From Sinohyriopsis cumingii (lineage: Eukaryota; Mollusca; Bivalvia; Unionida; Unionidae): a stretch of DNA of 64,000 nucleotides. Positions 12,645 through 21,934 of the stretch are shown here, piece after piece. A program made the translations under genes and the position numbers. The stretch lies in NCBI GenBank assembly GCA_028554795.2, contig CM068828.1, positions 9,929,314 through 9,993,313 of the forward strand, read 5' to 3'. The notes under the pieces were generated by a model. It worked only from the letters and a program-made list of their open reading frames with translations. It made no database searches and was not told the DNA's origin. Numbering within the stretch: the stretch's first letter is position 1; each line of letters begins with the position of its first letter.

Positions 12645-13198
12645 CCTATGATCCAAATGGGGCACGAAAGCTCCATCTGCCAATGATTCATACGGAACAC
12701 AAAAGCTCCATCTGCCAATAATCCATACGGGGCACAAAACCCCCATCTGCCAATAATCCATAAGAGGCACAAAAGTTTCATCTGCCAATAATCCATACGG
12801 GGCACAAAAGCTCCATCTGCCAATAATCCATACGGGGCACAAAAGCTCCATCTGCCAAAAACCCATACAGGGCAAAAAAGCTCCATCTGCCAATAACTCA
12901 GGCGATGCATAAAAGCCCCATCTGAAAAAAAAAATCCATACGGGGCACAAAAGCTCCATCTGCCAATAACCCATACGGGGCTCAAAAGCTCCATCTGCCA
13001 ATAATCCATACGTGGCACAAAACTCCATCTGCCAATAACCCATGCGAGGCAAAAAAGCTTCATCTGCCAATAATCCATACGGGGCACAAAAGCCCCATCT
13101 GCCAATAATCCATACGGGGCACAAAAGCCCCATCTGCCAATAGCCCATGCGAGGTACAAAAGCTCCATCTTCCAGTAAATCATACGGGGCACAAAAGC
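12645..13198. repeat. 35-bp tandem repeat, about 15-16 copies
   Basis: The unit reads TCCATCTGCCAATAATCCAT followed by ACGGGGCACAAAAGC, with scattered substitutions and a few short indels. Since 35 is not divisible by three the frame cycles every 105 bp, producing the 190-199 residue minus-strand frames (MGYWQM...). These are not genes. The unit shares only its length with the array at 6.4-6.9 kb. Confidence 0.95.
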
Positions 13199-13199
13199 T

Positions 13200-13760
13200 G
13201 TAAGGATGTGATTTAAACTTGAAACACCATCATCTCTCAGGCCATTACTATCCTCAATAATTTATTTTCTTAGAACATAAGGTGAAAGTTCATAGAACAG
13301 TTACAGTATTATGAATTAAATTCCAAACAATTCTAAATGTTGTATCACTAGTCCAAAAGTAAAGCATGCTCTTAATGAATTCGAATAGTCTTGAATGTCT
13401 TGATGTATCACAATGATATACTCCAGAATGTCTTGAATTAGTCCTCAATAATCCCAAAGTAGTTTGCTAATCCAATAGGTCAATGACCACTTAGCATTTC
13501 CAATGAATAATAAGCGATTTTCACTGACTGATCATAAGAAGACATGAATTAAAAATTTGTTCATGAGACATGGAGTTTCCGAAAGAAATATTGAAAACTA
13601 TTGAAACTTTCTCAATCGGTTAGGTAAGACTATGCCTTGAACTTAACTTTTAGTAAAGATATTATTTATTACTTATAATTGTGACAAAAATCAGGTAGGA
13701 AAAACACAGCAATAGTTAGGTCGGCAAAAACTCTACCCGTAGTCACGGACAAAGTCAAGC
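13200..13760 (-). mobile_element. Diverged LTR-like segment (inverted)
   Basis: This stretch shares phrases such as ATTAAATTCCAAACAATTCT and TATCACTAGTCC with the inverted LTR at 36866 (ATTAAATTCCAAATAATCC, TATCACCAGTCC), in the same order. It appears to be an older copy or related subfamily. Boundaries are uncertain and no coding sequence is attached. Confidence 0.4.
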
Positions 13761-14259
13761 ATAAACAATATAACTTAATTATAGATAACACTATGAAATA
13801 CATTAAAGAAATCAGCACCAGATGGTGCCTTCACAATACAGCTGCATCCCTCCACAAAGCCCAATTTAGCAGGTTGGTATCATAGTGTAATCTAAATCTT
13901 TTCATAGATTACTGACTATCAAAGTTTAAAATATAGTCATTAAAAATGTTTAATGAAGAAAATGAAAAAATAATTCGTTTCGGCATAGTAGATATGTATA
14001 TCGTCTGGTTAACGTGTTTTAATTGACTTGTATTGACTTTTCTTGCATACAAATACATTGATCCTCTATTAATTTTCAACATTCTCATGTAGCTCTCTTC
14101 TGAATTTGCTCCTTAATCTGTTCATTTCATCAATTGGAACACCAGATTAATTCCATCTCTTTCACACAGTCATTACGTGTCCGATAAATAATATTCCGTT
14201 TATGCATTTCCCATATTAATTTTAATCTGCTCCAGTTGTAACGATGTACAAAGGTGTTT
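13761..14259. other. No gene seen, possible retroelement debris
   Basis: AT-rich sequence between two LTR-like blocks. No coding stretch or target duplication was found. Confidence 0.4.
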
Positions 14260-14457
14260 ATTTACCAATAGCGTGGAGTGTACTGATGTGGTAACATTTA
14301 TTTTATGTATTACAATAATGTCATCTAAAAAGGTAATTGACTGAATTCACTCTCATTCTAACTTAATGTTTTAATCCAAGAATATTACTGAGCACTGTGT
14401 ATTCCAGTGAATAATTTAATAAGTAAATCCGACCAAACTAAAAACTGAACACAACAA

Positions 14458-14505
<48 letters not shown>

Positions 14506-15156
14506 TTATAATTTTAAAGTAGCATTAACAATTTTCCAGTCATATCGATACGATGTCTGCAATGTGGCAGTTTATAGTGATGTTTAGCACTGGGGCATCA
14601 TGCCGCAGATATGTAGCATATGTCCCAACCGGTCACATTATCCTGACACCAGACCGACCAGTCCTAACACTAACCTCTTAATGCTGAGCGGCAAGCGAGG
14701 CATCTGTTAATACCATTTTTAGAAGTCTTTGGTATGACTCAGCCGGGGATCGAACCCACGACCATCCGGGGCGGACGCTCTAACCACTAGGCCATCGGAG
14801 CGGTCCACAACAATAAGTATGATTCTGCTTAAGCTGTTTAAGGCAATAATGATTAACCCCGATAGGACAAAGATTATATACGCCACTTCTTGATCTAGGT
14901 CGCAACTACCATTTTCTGAAATTACTCTGACAATTAACAGGAATTCCGGAAGTTTCTAAGGTCAGAATCAAGACTGTATTTTAACTCAAACTGAAATAAA
15001 TACATTTACTACTAATAATGATCAGAATGTATAATCCACAATGATATGGAAATATTAGCCATGTATTATGTTGTTTACAAAATAAACGTCACTAGTTAGG
15101 TACACCATTAACTTGATTTTGGACAAGATCAAGTACAAAATACAGATGTACATACA
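14260..15156 (-). mobile_element. Inverted LTR fragment, split by a SINE
   Basis: Homologous by eye, in order, to the inverted LTRs at 16262 and 36866. Shared phrases include CAAGAATATTA, ATTCCAGTGAATAAT, CACAACAATAAG and, near the end, GATTTTGGACAAGATCAAGT. The probable edge at 15156 is the shared ...TACATACA end. The segment is interrupted by the SINE at 14459-14806; the other inverted LTRs show the uninterrupted site. Confidence 0.6.
14459..14806 (-). mobile_element. tRNA-derived SINE (family A), full-length
   Basis: Inserted on the minus strand. The right end, read in reverse, has a tRNA-like head: A box GATGGCCTAGTGGTTAGAGC and B box GGGTTCGATCCC. A conserved body follows (the reverse reading includes GTCAGGATAATGTGACC), and the left end is a (GT)20 tract, the SINE's AC tail. 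It is flanked by a perfect 8-bp target duplication ACAACAAT (14451-14458 and 14807-14814). The uninterrupted target is visible at the homologous place near 37330 (GAGCACAACAATAAG). Such SINEs are copied by a partner LINE; none is in this window. Confidence 0.92.
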
Positions 15157-15174
15157 GTGATCATTGATTTAGGA

Positions 15175-15555
15175 CTAAACCACCATTTTGGAATTATTGT
15201 GAACTCATTCAAGGACATTTTGGATTATATCATTGTGACACATCAAGGCTGTTGGCAGATTAGCACATTCGAAACTCAATATTGGAAATCACTCTGAACA
15301 AACTGGAATACTTTAGAAATACTCTGTACTTCTGGATTTGTGATAGAACTGTAAGTTGTTTGTAAAACTTCATATATTTGGTCTTGTGATAGAACTTTTA
15401 GGGTTATTTTTTGGAATTTGATTTACATTGCTGTAAGCTGTTTTTAAATTTCCAGTTTGCATTCTAGGGACATAACTTATTTGTTGAATTTTACAAAACT
15501 CGTTGCGTTTGCTCTTTTCTGTTACTTAGTTTAAGACATGGAGTCGTAATAGAAA
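15175..15555 (+). repeat. 5' LTR of the Ty3/gypsy element
   Basis: Shares with 18420-18758, in order, ATTCAAGGACAT, TTAGCACATT, GAATACTCT, TGTTGAAT and GCTCTTTTCT. The three inverted LTRs carry the reverse complement of the same series (for example AAAATTCAACAAA at 16326). The end at 15555 is set by the primer-binding site that starts at 15556. The left edge is approximate. Confidence 0.7.
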
Positions 15556-15573
15556 AATGGGGGCTCGTCCGAG
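15556..15573 (+). promoter_or_regulatory. Primer-binding site, tRNA-Pro type
   Basis: TGGGGGCTCGTCCGAGAT lies immediately after the LTR end. It matches the 18-nt tRNA-Pro primer site used by many retroelements (TGGGGGCTCGTCCGGGAT) at 17 of 18 positions. Confidence 0.88.
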
Positions 15574-15597
15574 ATTTTAACCTGGGAACTTTCAGGT

Positions 15598-15905
15598 TTG
15601 GATGTTACCAGAAACATTAGACAAGTACTTCCTTTTAAAGAAGAAGAGATAGATCAATATTTTCCTCATTTTGAGAAAATTGCTGAAAATCTGAAATGGA
15701 CAATAGAACGTCGGAATTTATTATTACAAATTGTACTTATTGGCAAAGATCGTGAAGTCTACACTTCACTGTCAGCACAACAAAGTGCTAATTGTGATGT
15801 TGTTAATGAATGCATCGTGAAGGGTTTTGATCTTGGTACCAAGGCTTTTCGACAAAGTTTTAGGAACTGTCGACATTATACCTTTAACGGACACATTTAT
15901 TGGTT
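15598..15905 (+). pseudogene. gag fragment of the LTR element
   Basis: About 100 codons open from the LTR side, without an ATG at the listed start. The sequence has the look of the capsid N-terminal region of Ty3/gypsy Gag from animal genomes: an acidic start (PFKEEEIDQYFPHFEKIAEN), then WTIERRNLLLQIVLIGKDRE and YTSLSAQQSA. The rest of the capsid domain and the CCHC zinc knuckle are absent; the frame passes through a deletion junction near 15880. Confidence 0.75.
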
Positions 15906-15989
15906 ACACTTGTGATCAGATCACTTTTGTTCGTGGTATTCATCAGTCAAGAGGTATTGATCACAGTGTTCCTCTTTCTACTAAGTATT

Positions 15990-16255
15990 CTCCTTATTCT
16001 AATTAGGGTGACAAAAGACAATCACTCATTGCAGAACAGGAACAAGAACCCGAGATCTCCTATTTGTTTCATAGTGCTATTAGCGAGACCAAAGCCACAC
16101 AAGTTCCTGTTTGCTATTTTGTGAAACATGGGGTCCTTATGAGAAACTGAATACCACCTGACGGACCCGATGGTGATGGGTGGTCAGTGAGTTATCAAGT
16201 TTGTTTTCCTTAAGTCATATAGACAGGAAATCATAATTTAGCTCAGGAAGCTCCA
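15990..16255 (+). pseudogene. Integrase N-terminal fragment (pol)
   Basis: After the deletion, sequence typical of the start of Ty3/gypsy integrase appears: SLIAEQEQEPEIS, then VPVCYFVKHGVLMRN with a TGA directly after it, then PPDGPDGDGWSV and a frameshifted SYRQEII. In intact relatives this precedes the HHCC zinc domain. It is cut off at about 16260 by the inverted LTR-like insertion. Confidence 0.7.
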
Positions 16256-16261
16256 TTGGAT

Positions 16262-17117
16262 TGTGCTACAAGTCAATTCTCTTAAAATAAGTAACAGAAA
16301 AGAGTGAAAAGAAACAAGCTTTGTAAAATTCAACAAACAGTTTATTTCCCTAGACTACAAAGTAAATATGTAATAAAAAGGAACTTACTTTATTATGAAT
16401 CAAATCCCAAATAAGCATTGCATTACAGCCTCAATTCCTACTAATTTAAAGTCCTGAATAAAATTCAGTAGGAGTCCAAAATAAATCCAAAGCTGAAGGT
16501 GATGATGTGTCTGTAGTAGCTTGTATTGTATTTATGTTTTGTTGAATTACAGTAATATAATTCCAGGTTTTAATTCAGTCCAGTGAATGTATCCATTCAA
16601 GAATTTTATAGGGAACTTTTGTATTTCCAGGGAAAATAATCAATTGAATTCAGTAATTTGAAGAAATAAATTCCAGCCCAACTGGACATAACATATAATA
16701 CAATTTGCAAGTGCTAGATTTTAAAGCACGACTTAAAAATCCTCTCACTTACAAGATTATATAGTTCTCTACTTGACCTCAGGTCACAATTAGCATTTTC
16801 TATATAAAAAAGACAATAATAACCTAATGGAAAATAACCTTCTAGAATGATCCTGAATTTTACAAAATAAAAGTATAGTTGTCATTAGAAACCAGAACCT
16901 GGACTATGTCAAATACACTAAGCAAACTCCAAAAACCAGACCTAGACCCAAATAAACATATTTACATCTATTAATAATAATTCTGATATCAGGTCCTTAC
17001 ACGTAGAGAATATTTTAGCTATGTATTAGTTGTTTGCGGGAACAATTTAATTCAGGTTAAGCAGAAATGAACTCAATTTTTGAGAAGGTCAGGTCCAACA
17101 TACCAAGTTACATTACA
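16262..17117 (-). mobile_element. Inverted LTR nested in the integrase gene
   Basis: Starts TGTGCTACAAG and continues with AAGTAACAGAAAAGAG and AAAATTCAACAAACAG, the reverse complement of the forward LTR's 3' end. It ends near ...TTACATTACA, in line with the ends at 15156 and 37992. No coding region or convincing target duplication accompanies it, so it is best read as a solo LTR or truncated relative inserted in the opposite direction. Edges are good to about 10 bp on the left and less on the right. Confidence 0.65.
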
Positions 17118-17504
17118 ATAGCATGTAATGAAATAAAAAAAATAAAAAATAACTAACAAACAATGCAAATTAAATATAAATAACACTTGTCATTTAGGGT
17201 CAGTAAGACTTGTCACAAGTTCTTGAAAATTTTATTTGTCGAAAATTAAATGCAACCTATGCCTGCATTTAACAAGTCATTTAGCAGAATAATAGTAGAC
17301 TGTGTCTGTCACTTACCTAAGACCAAGACATGCAGCAAGGACTTGTTGACCATAGCATGCGAGTCCAAAAGTTTTCCTTAGGCAATTCCTTTGCCGAATA
17401 TTAAAACTAAAACCATAGTAAAAGCTTTGATTAAGCTTTTGTTTTATATTTTTTTTATTTTTGGGGGGTTTTGGGGAGGGTGTTTTTGTTGTTTGTTTTT
17501 TGTT
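17118..17504. other. Unresolved sequence inside the LTR element
   Basis: Not recognisable as integrase. It contains a run of G and T at about 17460-17515 with GGGGGG, GGGG and GGG tracts that could fold as a G-quadruplex. The minus-strand frame at 17313-17606 is low-complexity (KKTKNKKQTTKT) and rejected. Confidence 0.45.
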
Positions 17505-18075
17505 TTTTGTTTTTTTCACTTGTTTACCTTCCCAAATCTGTCCAATCTGAACAAGTTCAAATTTTATGTCTGGATTTCTCCAGCAAATCATGCACGAATT
17601 AGTCAAGCAACTGATTAAGTCTTCCGCATATCACCCTGAAAGTCATGGGGCTTTAGAAAGATTTCATCAAATTTTAACAAATATGATTAGGTCATCTTGC
17701 ATTAATACAGGAAAAGACTGGGAAGAAGGTGTTCCTTTCCTGTTGTTTGCTGTTAAGGAATCAGTTCAACAATCATCAGGACTTAGTCCTTTTGAACTAA
17801 GTTTTGCATATAATGTCCCTAGTCCATGGACATTATTAAAATAGAAACTTCTTTGGGCCAAAGATTAATAATTTAATCTTCTTGACTGTGTCTCTGATTT
17901 CAAATATAAGTTGTCAAAGGCTTATAAAGTAGCAAGAACTAATGTTCACTCTGCTCAGTCAAAAATGAAACTAAGGTATGACAGAAATACAAAGGAAAAG
18001 AGTCTTCAGTGTGGTGATTGAGTCCTGGCTCTCTTATCCATCCGTCAAAAGCCTCTTCATGCCAAGATCTTATAC
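17505..18075 (+). pseudogene. Integrase catalytic-core and C-terminal fragment (pol)
   Basis: Resumes with PKSVQSEQ, a 1-base frameshift, then SNFMSGFLQQIMHELV, SSAYHPESHGALERFHQ and PFLLFAVKESVQQSSGLSPF. This is the later half of a retroelement DDE integrase: the E of ALERFHQ is the third catalytic residue, and the second aspartate (normally SDQGS) is replaced by glutamate. After a TAG at 17842 the frame shifts to KLSKAYKVARTNVHSAQSKM and a TGA in place of the GDxVL region. The part with the first catalytic D is missing. Confidence 0.85.
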
Positions 18076-18419
18076 AGTTGAAAATAAAGTAAATAACTAA
18101 AATTATATCAAAAACACTGCTAAGAGGGAGAATATAAACGATTTTATTATAATAAACATATTAAATAACCTGGATAAGAAACTTTCACATCTGCAGCCAC
18201 AAGAAAATAGTGAACTAAATCATTTATTGCGTGAATATTAATGCTTGTTTCCAGATGTTCCAATACAAACATATAAAATCTGCCATGACGTTGAGTGTGT
18301 AGATTCTACATCTGTGAAATAGTGTCCTTTCAGGAGGAATCTTATCAAGCATGAATGTTTAAAAATAGAAATTTGATATTTGCTGGAAAATGATTTCACA
18401 GAGTAAGCCACTGTTTTAG
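18076..18419. other. No feature recognised (between integrase and 3' LTR)
   Basis: AT-rich, possibly the remaining 3' internal region of the LTR element or later insertions. No coding stretch was recognised. Confidence 0.4.
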
Positions 18420-18758
18420 AATTATTGTACATTCATTCAAGGACATATCTGGATTATGTCATTTTGAAACATCAAGACTGTTGACACATTAGCACATTTG
18501 AGATTACTGTCACATCTGCACATTCAGTATTAGAATTCATTCGAAGCACCACTGGAATTTATTAGGAATACTCTATACTTTTGGGCTTGTGGCAGAACTT
18601 TTAGTACTATTTGGGATTTAATTCGCAATACTGTATTTTTTAATTTAAAAAAATTCACTTTGCATTCAGGGGAAATAAATTGCTTGTTGAATGTTAAAAA
18701 ACTTGTTGGTTTTTTGCTCTTTTCTCCTACTTAGCTTTCCTGTGGTTGTTAAAAATGC
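18420..18758 (+). repeat. 3' LTR-like segment
   Basis: Aligns by eye with 15175-15555 and with the reverse complement of 36866-37160 (ACCACTGGAATTTATTAGGA here, ACCACTGGAATTTAATAGAA there). The end at about 18758 corresponds to the LTR/PBS junction of the left copy; no PBS follows, as expected for a 3' LTR. Confidence 0.65.
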
Positions 18759-18889
18759 TACTTCTTGTATTGAGATACCATTTTTAATCGGACTTTGTTT
18801 TCCGTGAATTTTATCTCTTCTTCTGTCGAATGAGCGTGGACTGGCCTTGTCAGATTATGGTATCTTCTAATGGAACTGTCAATTTAGCG

Positions 18890-19048
18890 CACGGGTCTCA
18901 AACACGCGGCCCGCCAAGCCGAATCATGTGGTCCGCAAATATATTGGCGTCACAAGACGTCATGATAAATAACAAAGGTGGTGCGGTCCTTATGCCATCG
19001 AAAATGCCCTCATGCAGCCCTCAGGGTAGTTTGAAATTGAGACCCCTG
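18890..19048. mobile_element. hAT-type MITE, 159 bp
   Basis: Left end CACGGGTCTCAAAC and right end TTGAGACCCCTG form a short inverted repeat (CAGGGGTCTCAA type). A perfect 8-bp duplication ATTTAGCG flanks it at 18882-18889 and 19049-19056. Eight-base target duplications and CA..TG ends are typical of hAT transposons. It has no transposase and is more GC-rich than its surroundings. Confidence 0.88.
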
Positions 19049-19056
19049 ATTTAGCG

Positions 19057-19822
19057 GAATGCACATTTGTACATTTAAAGTGCTACTGTAAACTTAATAC
19101 ATTTTTGAAAATCTTTTCTGCTGAGTAAATATTTTATTTTATGAATGTTTTATACAAGTTTATCGGCCTTATATTAACGTTTCTAGTCTTCTTTTTTTAA
19201 AAAATAAAAATAATTGTTACAGAATTTGGGAAAATGTATGTATCAACAATCATACCGAATCCTGTTCTTGCTTCGACTTCAAATTTTGCTGAGCCTTATC
19301 ATAGAGCGAGCAAAAACTAATGACGTCAAAGAAATATGTGTAGAAAAGATCACAGATCGCAGGAAGTGTTGAATTTTCACAGAAGTACATTAATAATTGG
19401 AGGCATATAAGTCAGTCATTATTTTAAGGTTGCATTTTCACAGTTTATTAGCTAGTGCACACCTTAAGCTGTCGAATGCACAATTTTTTTATTTGTATTG
19501 ATCGCGCTGGTTCGTGAAATCAGCCTTCAATTCTAGGCCCGTGTTCTGGGTCTTTAAGCATGAAACCCCAATGGCGCTTATTATCAGCAGTAAGGAAGAA
19601 TAAAGTTCACAAGTAGAATGAATAAAGCATATTGCGCCAAATCAGTTAATTTATTAGGTCTTTCCTGCATTTACGGTTGTGTATTCTCTTCAGAGGAATT
19701 TCGAATTAATTGACTAGTTATCTACCGTTCAAAAATGCAAAAGCTTGAACTTCGGCCGAAGTCGGGCCAAAATTGAACTCGAGTTTGACTTACCAGATGT
19801 GAAAATTGCGCAGGTAGATATT
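19057..19822 (+). promoter_or_regulatory. Putative PABIR promoter and 5' UTR region
   Basis: Upstream of the first PABIR coding exon. A palindromic TGACGTCA (CRE/ATF-type site) is at 19321-19328, about 500 bp before the start codon. The frame of the first exon is open back to a TAG at 19715 but contains no ATG before 19823, so 19718-19822 is read as 5' UTR. The transcription start is not determined, and an additional upstream non-coding exon cannot be excluded. Confidence 0.35.
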
Positions 19823-19980
19823 ATGGAGGTAGATATCGACCCACCAGTTACCTCGAGCTCAACCCCAGTGCATGGGCATGGGCATTCACACAGCCTGAAT
19901 GTGGGAGGCACGCTTAAGAGATCGAACAGTGCCCCGATGATCAATGTACTGGTTGCATCAACTAGTAGCAGTGAGATTAG
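19823..19980 (+). CDS. PABIR: PABIR/FAM122-family protein, coding exon 1
   Basis: Encodes residues 1-52 plus two bases of codon 53. The family inhibits protein phosphatase 2A holoenzymes containing B55. The start MEVDIDPPV resembles the family's MELDLELPPG start, and residues 31-38, LKRSNSAP, match the conserved LRRSNSAP block. That block is an RSXSXP 14-3-3-type motif; in human FAM122A its second serine is a reported CHK1 site (established knowledge). A His/Gly-rich stretch, HGHGHSHS, occupies residues 17-24. ATG 19823 is chosen because it is the only in-frame ATG after the upstream stop and gives the family's N-terminus. Donor AG|GTACGA at 19981, intron phase 2. The symbol is at family level only. 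Confidence 0.88.
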
Positions 19981-21330
19981 GTACGACTGGCATTTGCTTC
20001 TAAATTTTATCATGTAAATATTACAACTGTGTTTAGTACTGTGTCTGGTACTCATATTGTTAAGAGCATGTAGCAGTAATTGAAGATATAGATTTTAAAA
20101 ATATTAAAATAGTTTAGAAAGTTAAACAAATCTTATCTAGTAATAGCCTTATGTAAAACATTTATGCATAAAATACAGTTGTTTGTAAAATGACTTTAGA
20201 GTTATTGCTTTACCTAGGCTAATATTTTTTATAGCAAAGTACAGGGTCTATTCTAGGATTGTAATTTTGAGATTCTGGTTTTTCCACACTATGTAAAACG
20301 GGTAAATCACAGTATTTGGCCCAGATGTGTTGCACATATGGGTCAAATTTCAGCTTTACAAAATTCTGTTGAAACATCTTGATTTTGGAAGTTCAACACT
20401 TTGAACCTCTGAAAATGTAATGGTTTATTGAAGAGAAAATGGCAAGTTTATTTTTTTATTTCTTCGCTGGAGGTAGATTAGGTTCTGGTTATGGACACTA
20501 CAGGGTGAATATAACAAGCAAAGTCAGTCATGGTTTTCGCTTGAACATTTAATTTTTTGTAATATAGCAAACTTGAACTCATAAGCAAACAAAAATAATA
20601 ACTTTTATGTGACTAGATAGGTCAGGGGCGAATAAAACCTTACTCTCTCATCAATACCTGCTGAAACACTATATTAACGGACCATAACTATTATCAGAAT
20701 ATACTAACAAGGTCAGGGGAAATGGAAAATATTACTTTGATACTGTTGTTTGAACCTATATGCAATAATCAACCACATGTTCTAGTTCCAGAACTGCATA
20801 TGAAAAAAATTAAATAAATGTACCAGACAAGGGTCCAAACAGTTATGGACATTACATAATTCATGAAATGAATAAACTTATTTTGGCATGTTCTGCTTAA
20901 ATAATCTTTCATTCCTTTTTTAAACAGAAATTGAAAAAGATAATGAAATCTTGGAAGATTGGTACATTTGTTATTAACTAGAGCCCATTAACAGTCTTGC
21001 AGTACTGAAATGATGAACCTTTTATATCAAATTATAATGACAAGCTATTAGTATAATGCTAAACTTCTGAAATTAAGTGTTTAATGAATATATACAAACA
21101 ATGAAACAATTCTCAAAACATTTCCTGTGCAGTGATATCTTCATTCAGGTCTGCAGTTTGTCCACCAGCTTCATGGTTTCCGGATAGTTTGGATGATCTT
21201 AAGTCCAAATTGGATACTGTTGAGGAAAAAAACCCAACCTGAATTAAAAATCTGTAACATTATCAAACTTAAGTTGTGCCTTAACATAGTGCTTCTGCAT
21301 TACCAGTTATTAATATCATTAACCTGTGTC

Positions 21331-21642
21331 GTGTGTGTGTGTGTGATTTAGATTTTTAACGTAGCTTTAACAATTTTTCAGTGACATCGCTATGATGTCT
21401 GCAGTGTGACAGTTTATAGTGATGTCTAGCACTGGGGCATCATGCCGCAGACATGTCACATGGTGTCCCACCCAGTCACATTATCCTGACACCAGGCCGA
21501 CCAGTCCTAACACTAACCTCTTAATTCTGAGTGCCAAGCGAGGCAGCTGTTAGTACCATTTTTGTAAGTCTTTGTTATGACTTGGCCGGGGTTCAAACCC
21601 GCATCCGAGGTGGATGCCCTAACCACTAGGCCACTGGAGCGG
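21331..21642 (-). mobile_element. tRNA-derived SINE (family A)
   Basis: Same order as the copy at 14459. The right end in reverse has a tRNA-like head with CAGTGGCCTAGTGGTTAGGGC (split across A box and stem) and GGGTTTGAACCCC as B box; the body follows, and a short GT tract at the left is the AC tail. The GT-rich flanks (TGTGTCGTGTGT left, TGTGTCATGTGT right) are a possible imperfect target duplication. Confidence 0.85.
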
Positions 21643-21841
21643 TGTGTGTCATGTGTAACCAAGAGGTTATTACTTAAACTTTCATTTGCAAATATTTGTG
21701 TCTACTTATTAATATAATACCAACCATGTCAATCTTTTTAATTGACTTTGAAGGATTTGTTGGAATTAAAACATTTTACTCATGAAAACCCTTTTGCAGA
21801 AAAGAAATCTTGTTTAGGTAGGGCTTTTATGTCAGTATCAC

Positions 21842-21934
21842 CATTTAATACATATGTGTATTATAGTATGAACATTTAATACATATGTGTATTATAGTAT
21901 GAACATTTAAAACGTGTATTATAGTATGAACATT
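21842..21934. repeat. 31-bp tandem repeat, 3 copies
   Basis: The unit contains ATTTAATACATATGTGTATT and ATAGTATGAAC. Two copies are identical and the third has a short deletion. Confidence 0.8.

Larger units (their letters stand above)
15157..18758 (+). mobile_element. Ty3/gypsy-type LTR element, internally deleted and interrupted
   Basis: In order: a 5' LTR, a tRNA-Pro primer-binding site, a gag piece, the start of integrase, an inverted LTR-like insertion, the later half of integrase and a 3' LTR-like segment. Protease, reverse transcriptase, RNase H and the zinc-knuckle end of gag are missing, and what remains has stops and frameshifts. It is therefore a dead copy. The right-hand LTR (about 18420-18758) matches the left (about 15175-15555) along its length but is clearly diverged, so the insertion is old. 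Confidence 0.8.

Noticed and set aside
12549-13192. Two minus-strand frames of 190-199 residues rich in MGYWQM-type repeats
   Set aside because: They are translations of a 35-bp minisatellite; the frame cycles every three units and no gene signals are present.
14760-14806. tRNA-like sequence with A and B boxes as a functional tRNA gene
   Set aside because: It is the head of a SINE with target duplication; the cloverleaf is not complete. The same holds for 27930, 37417, 42166, 47800-48118 and 21331-21642.
15900-16124. 74-residue hydrophobic + strand frame
   Set aside because: A different frame of the same bases encodes the integrase start (EQEQEPEIS, VPVCYFVKHG).
19745-19822. Longer N-terminus for PABIR beginning upstream of ATG 19823
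   Set aside because: The upstream extension would need a TTG start; no ATG is in frame after the TAG at 19715, and family alignment supports starting at MEVDID.
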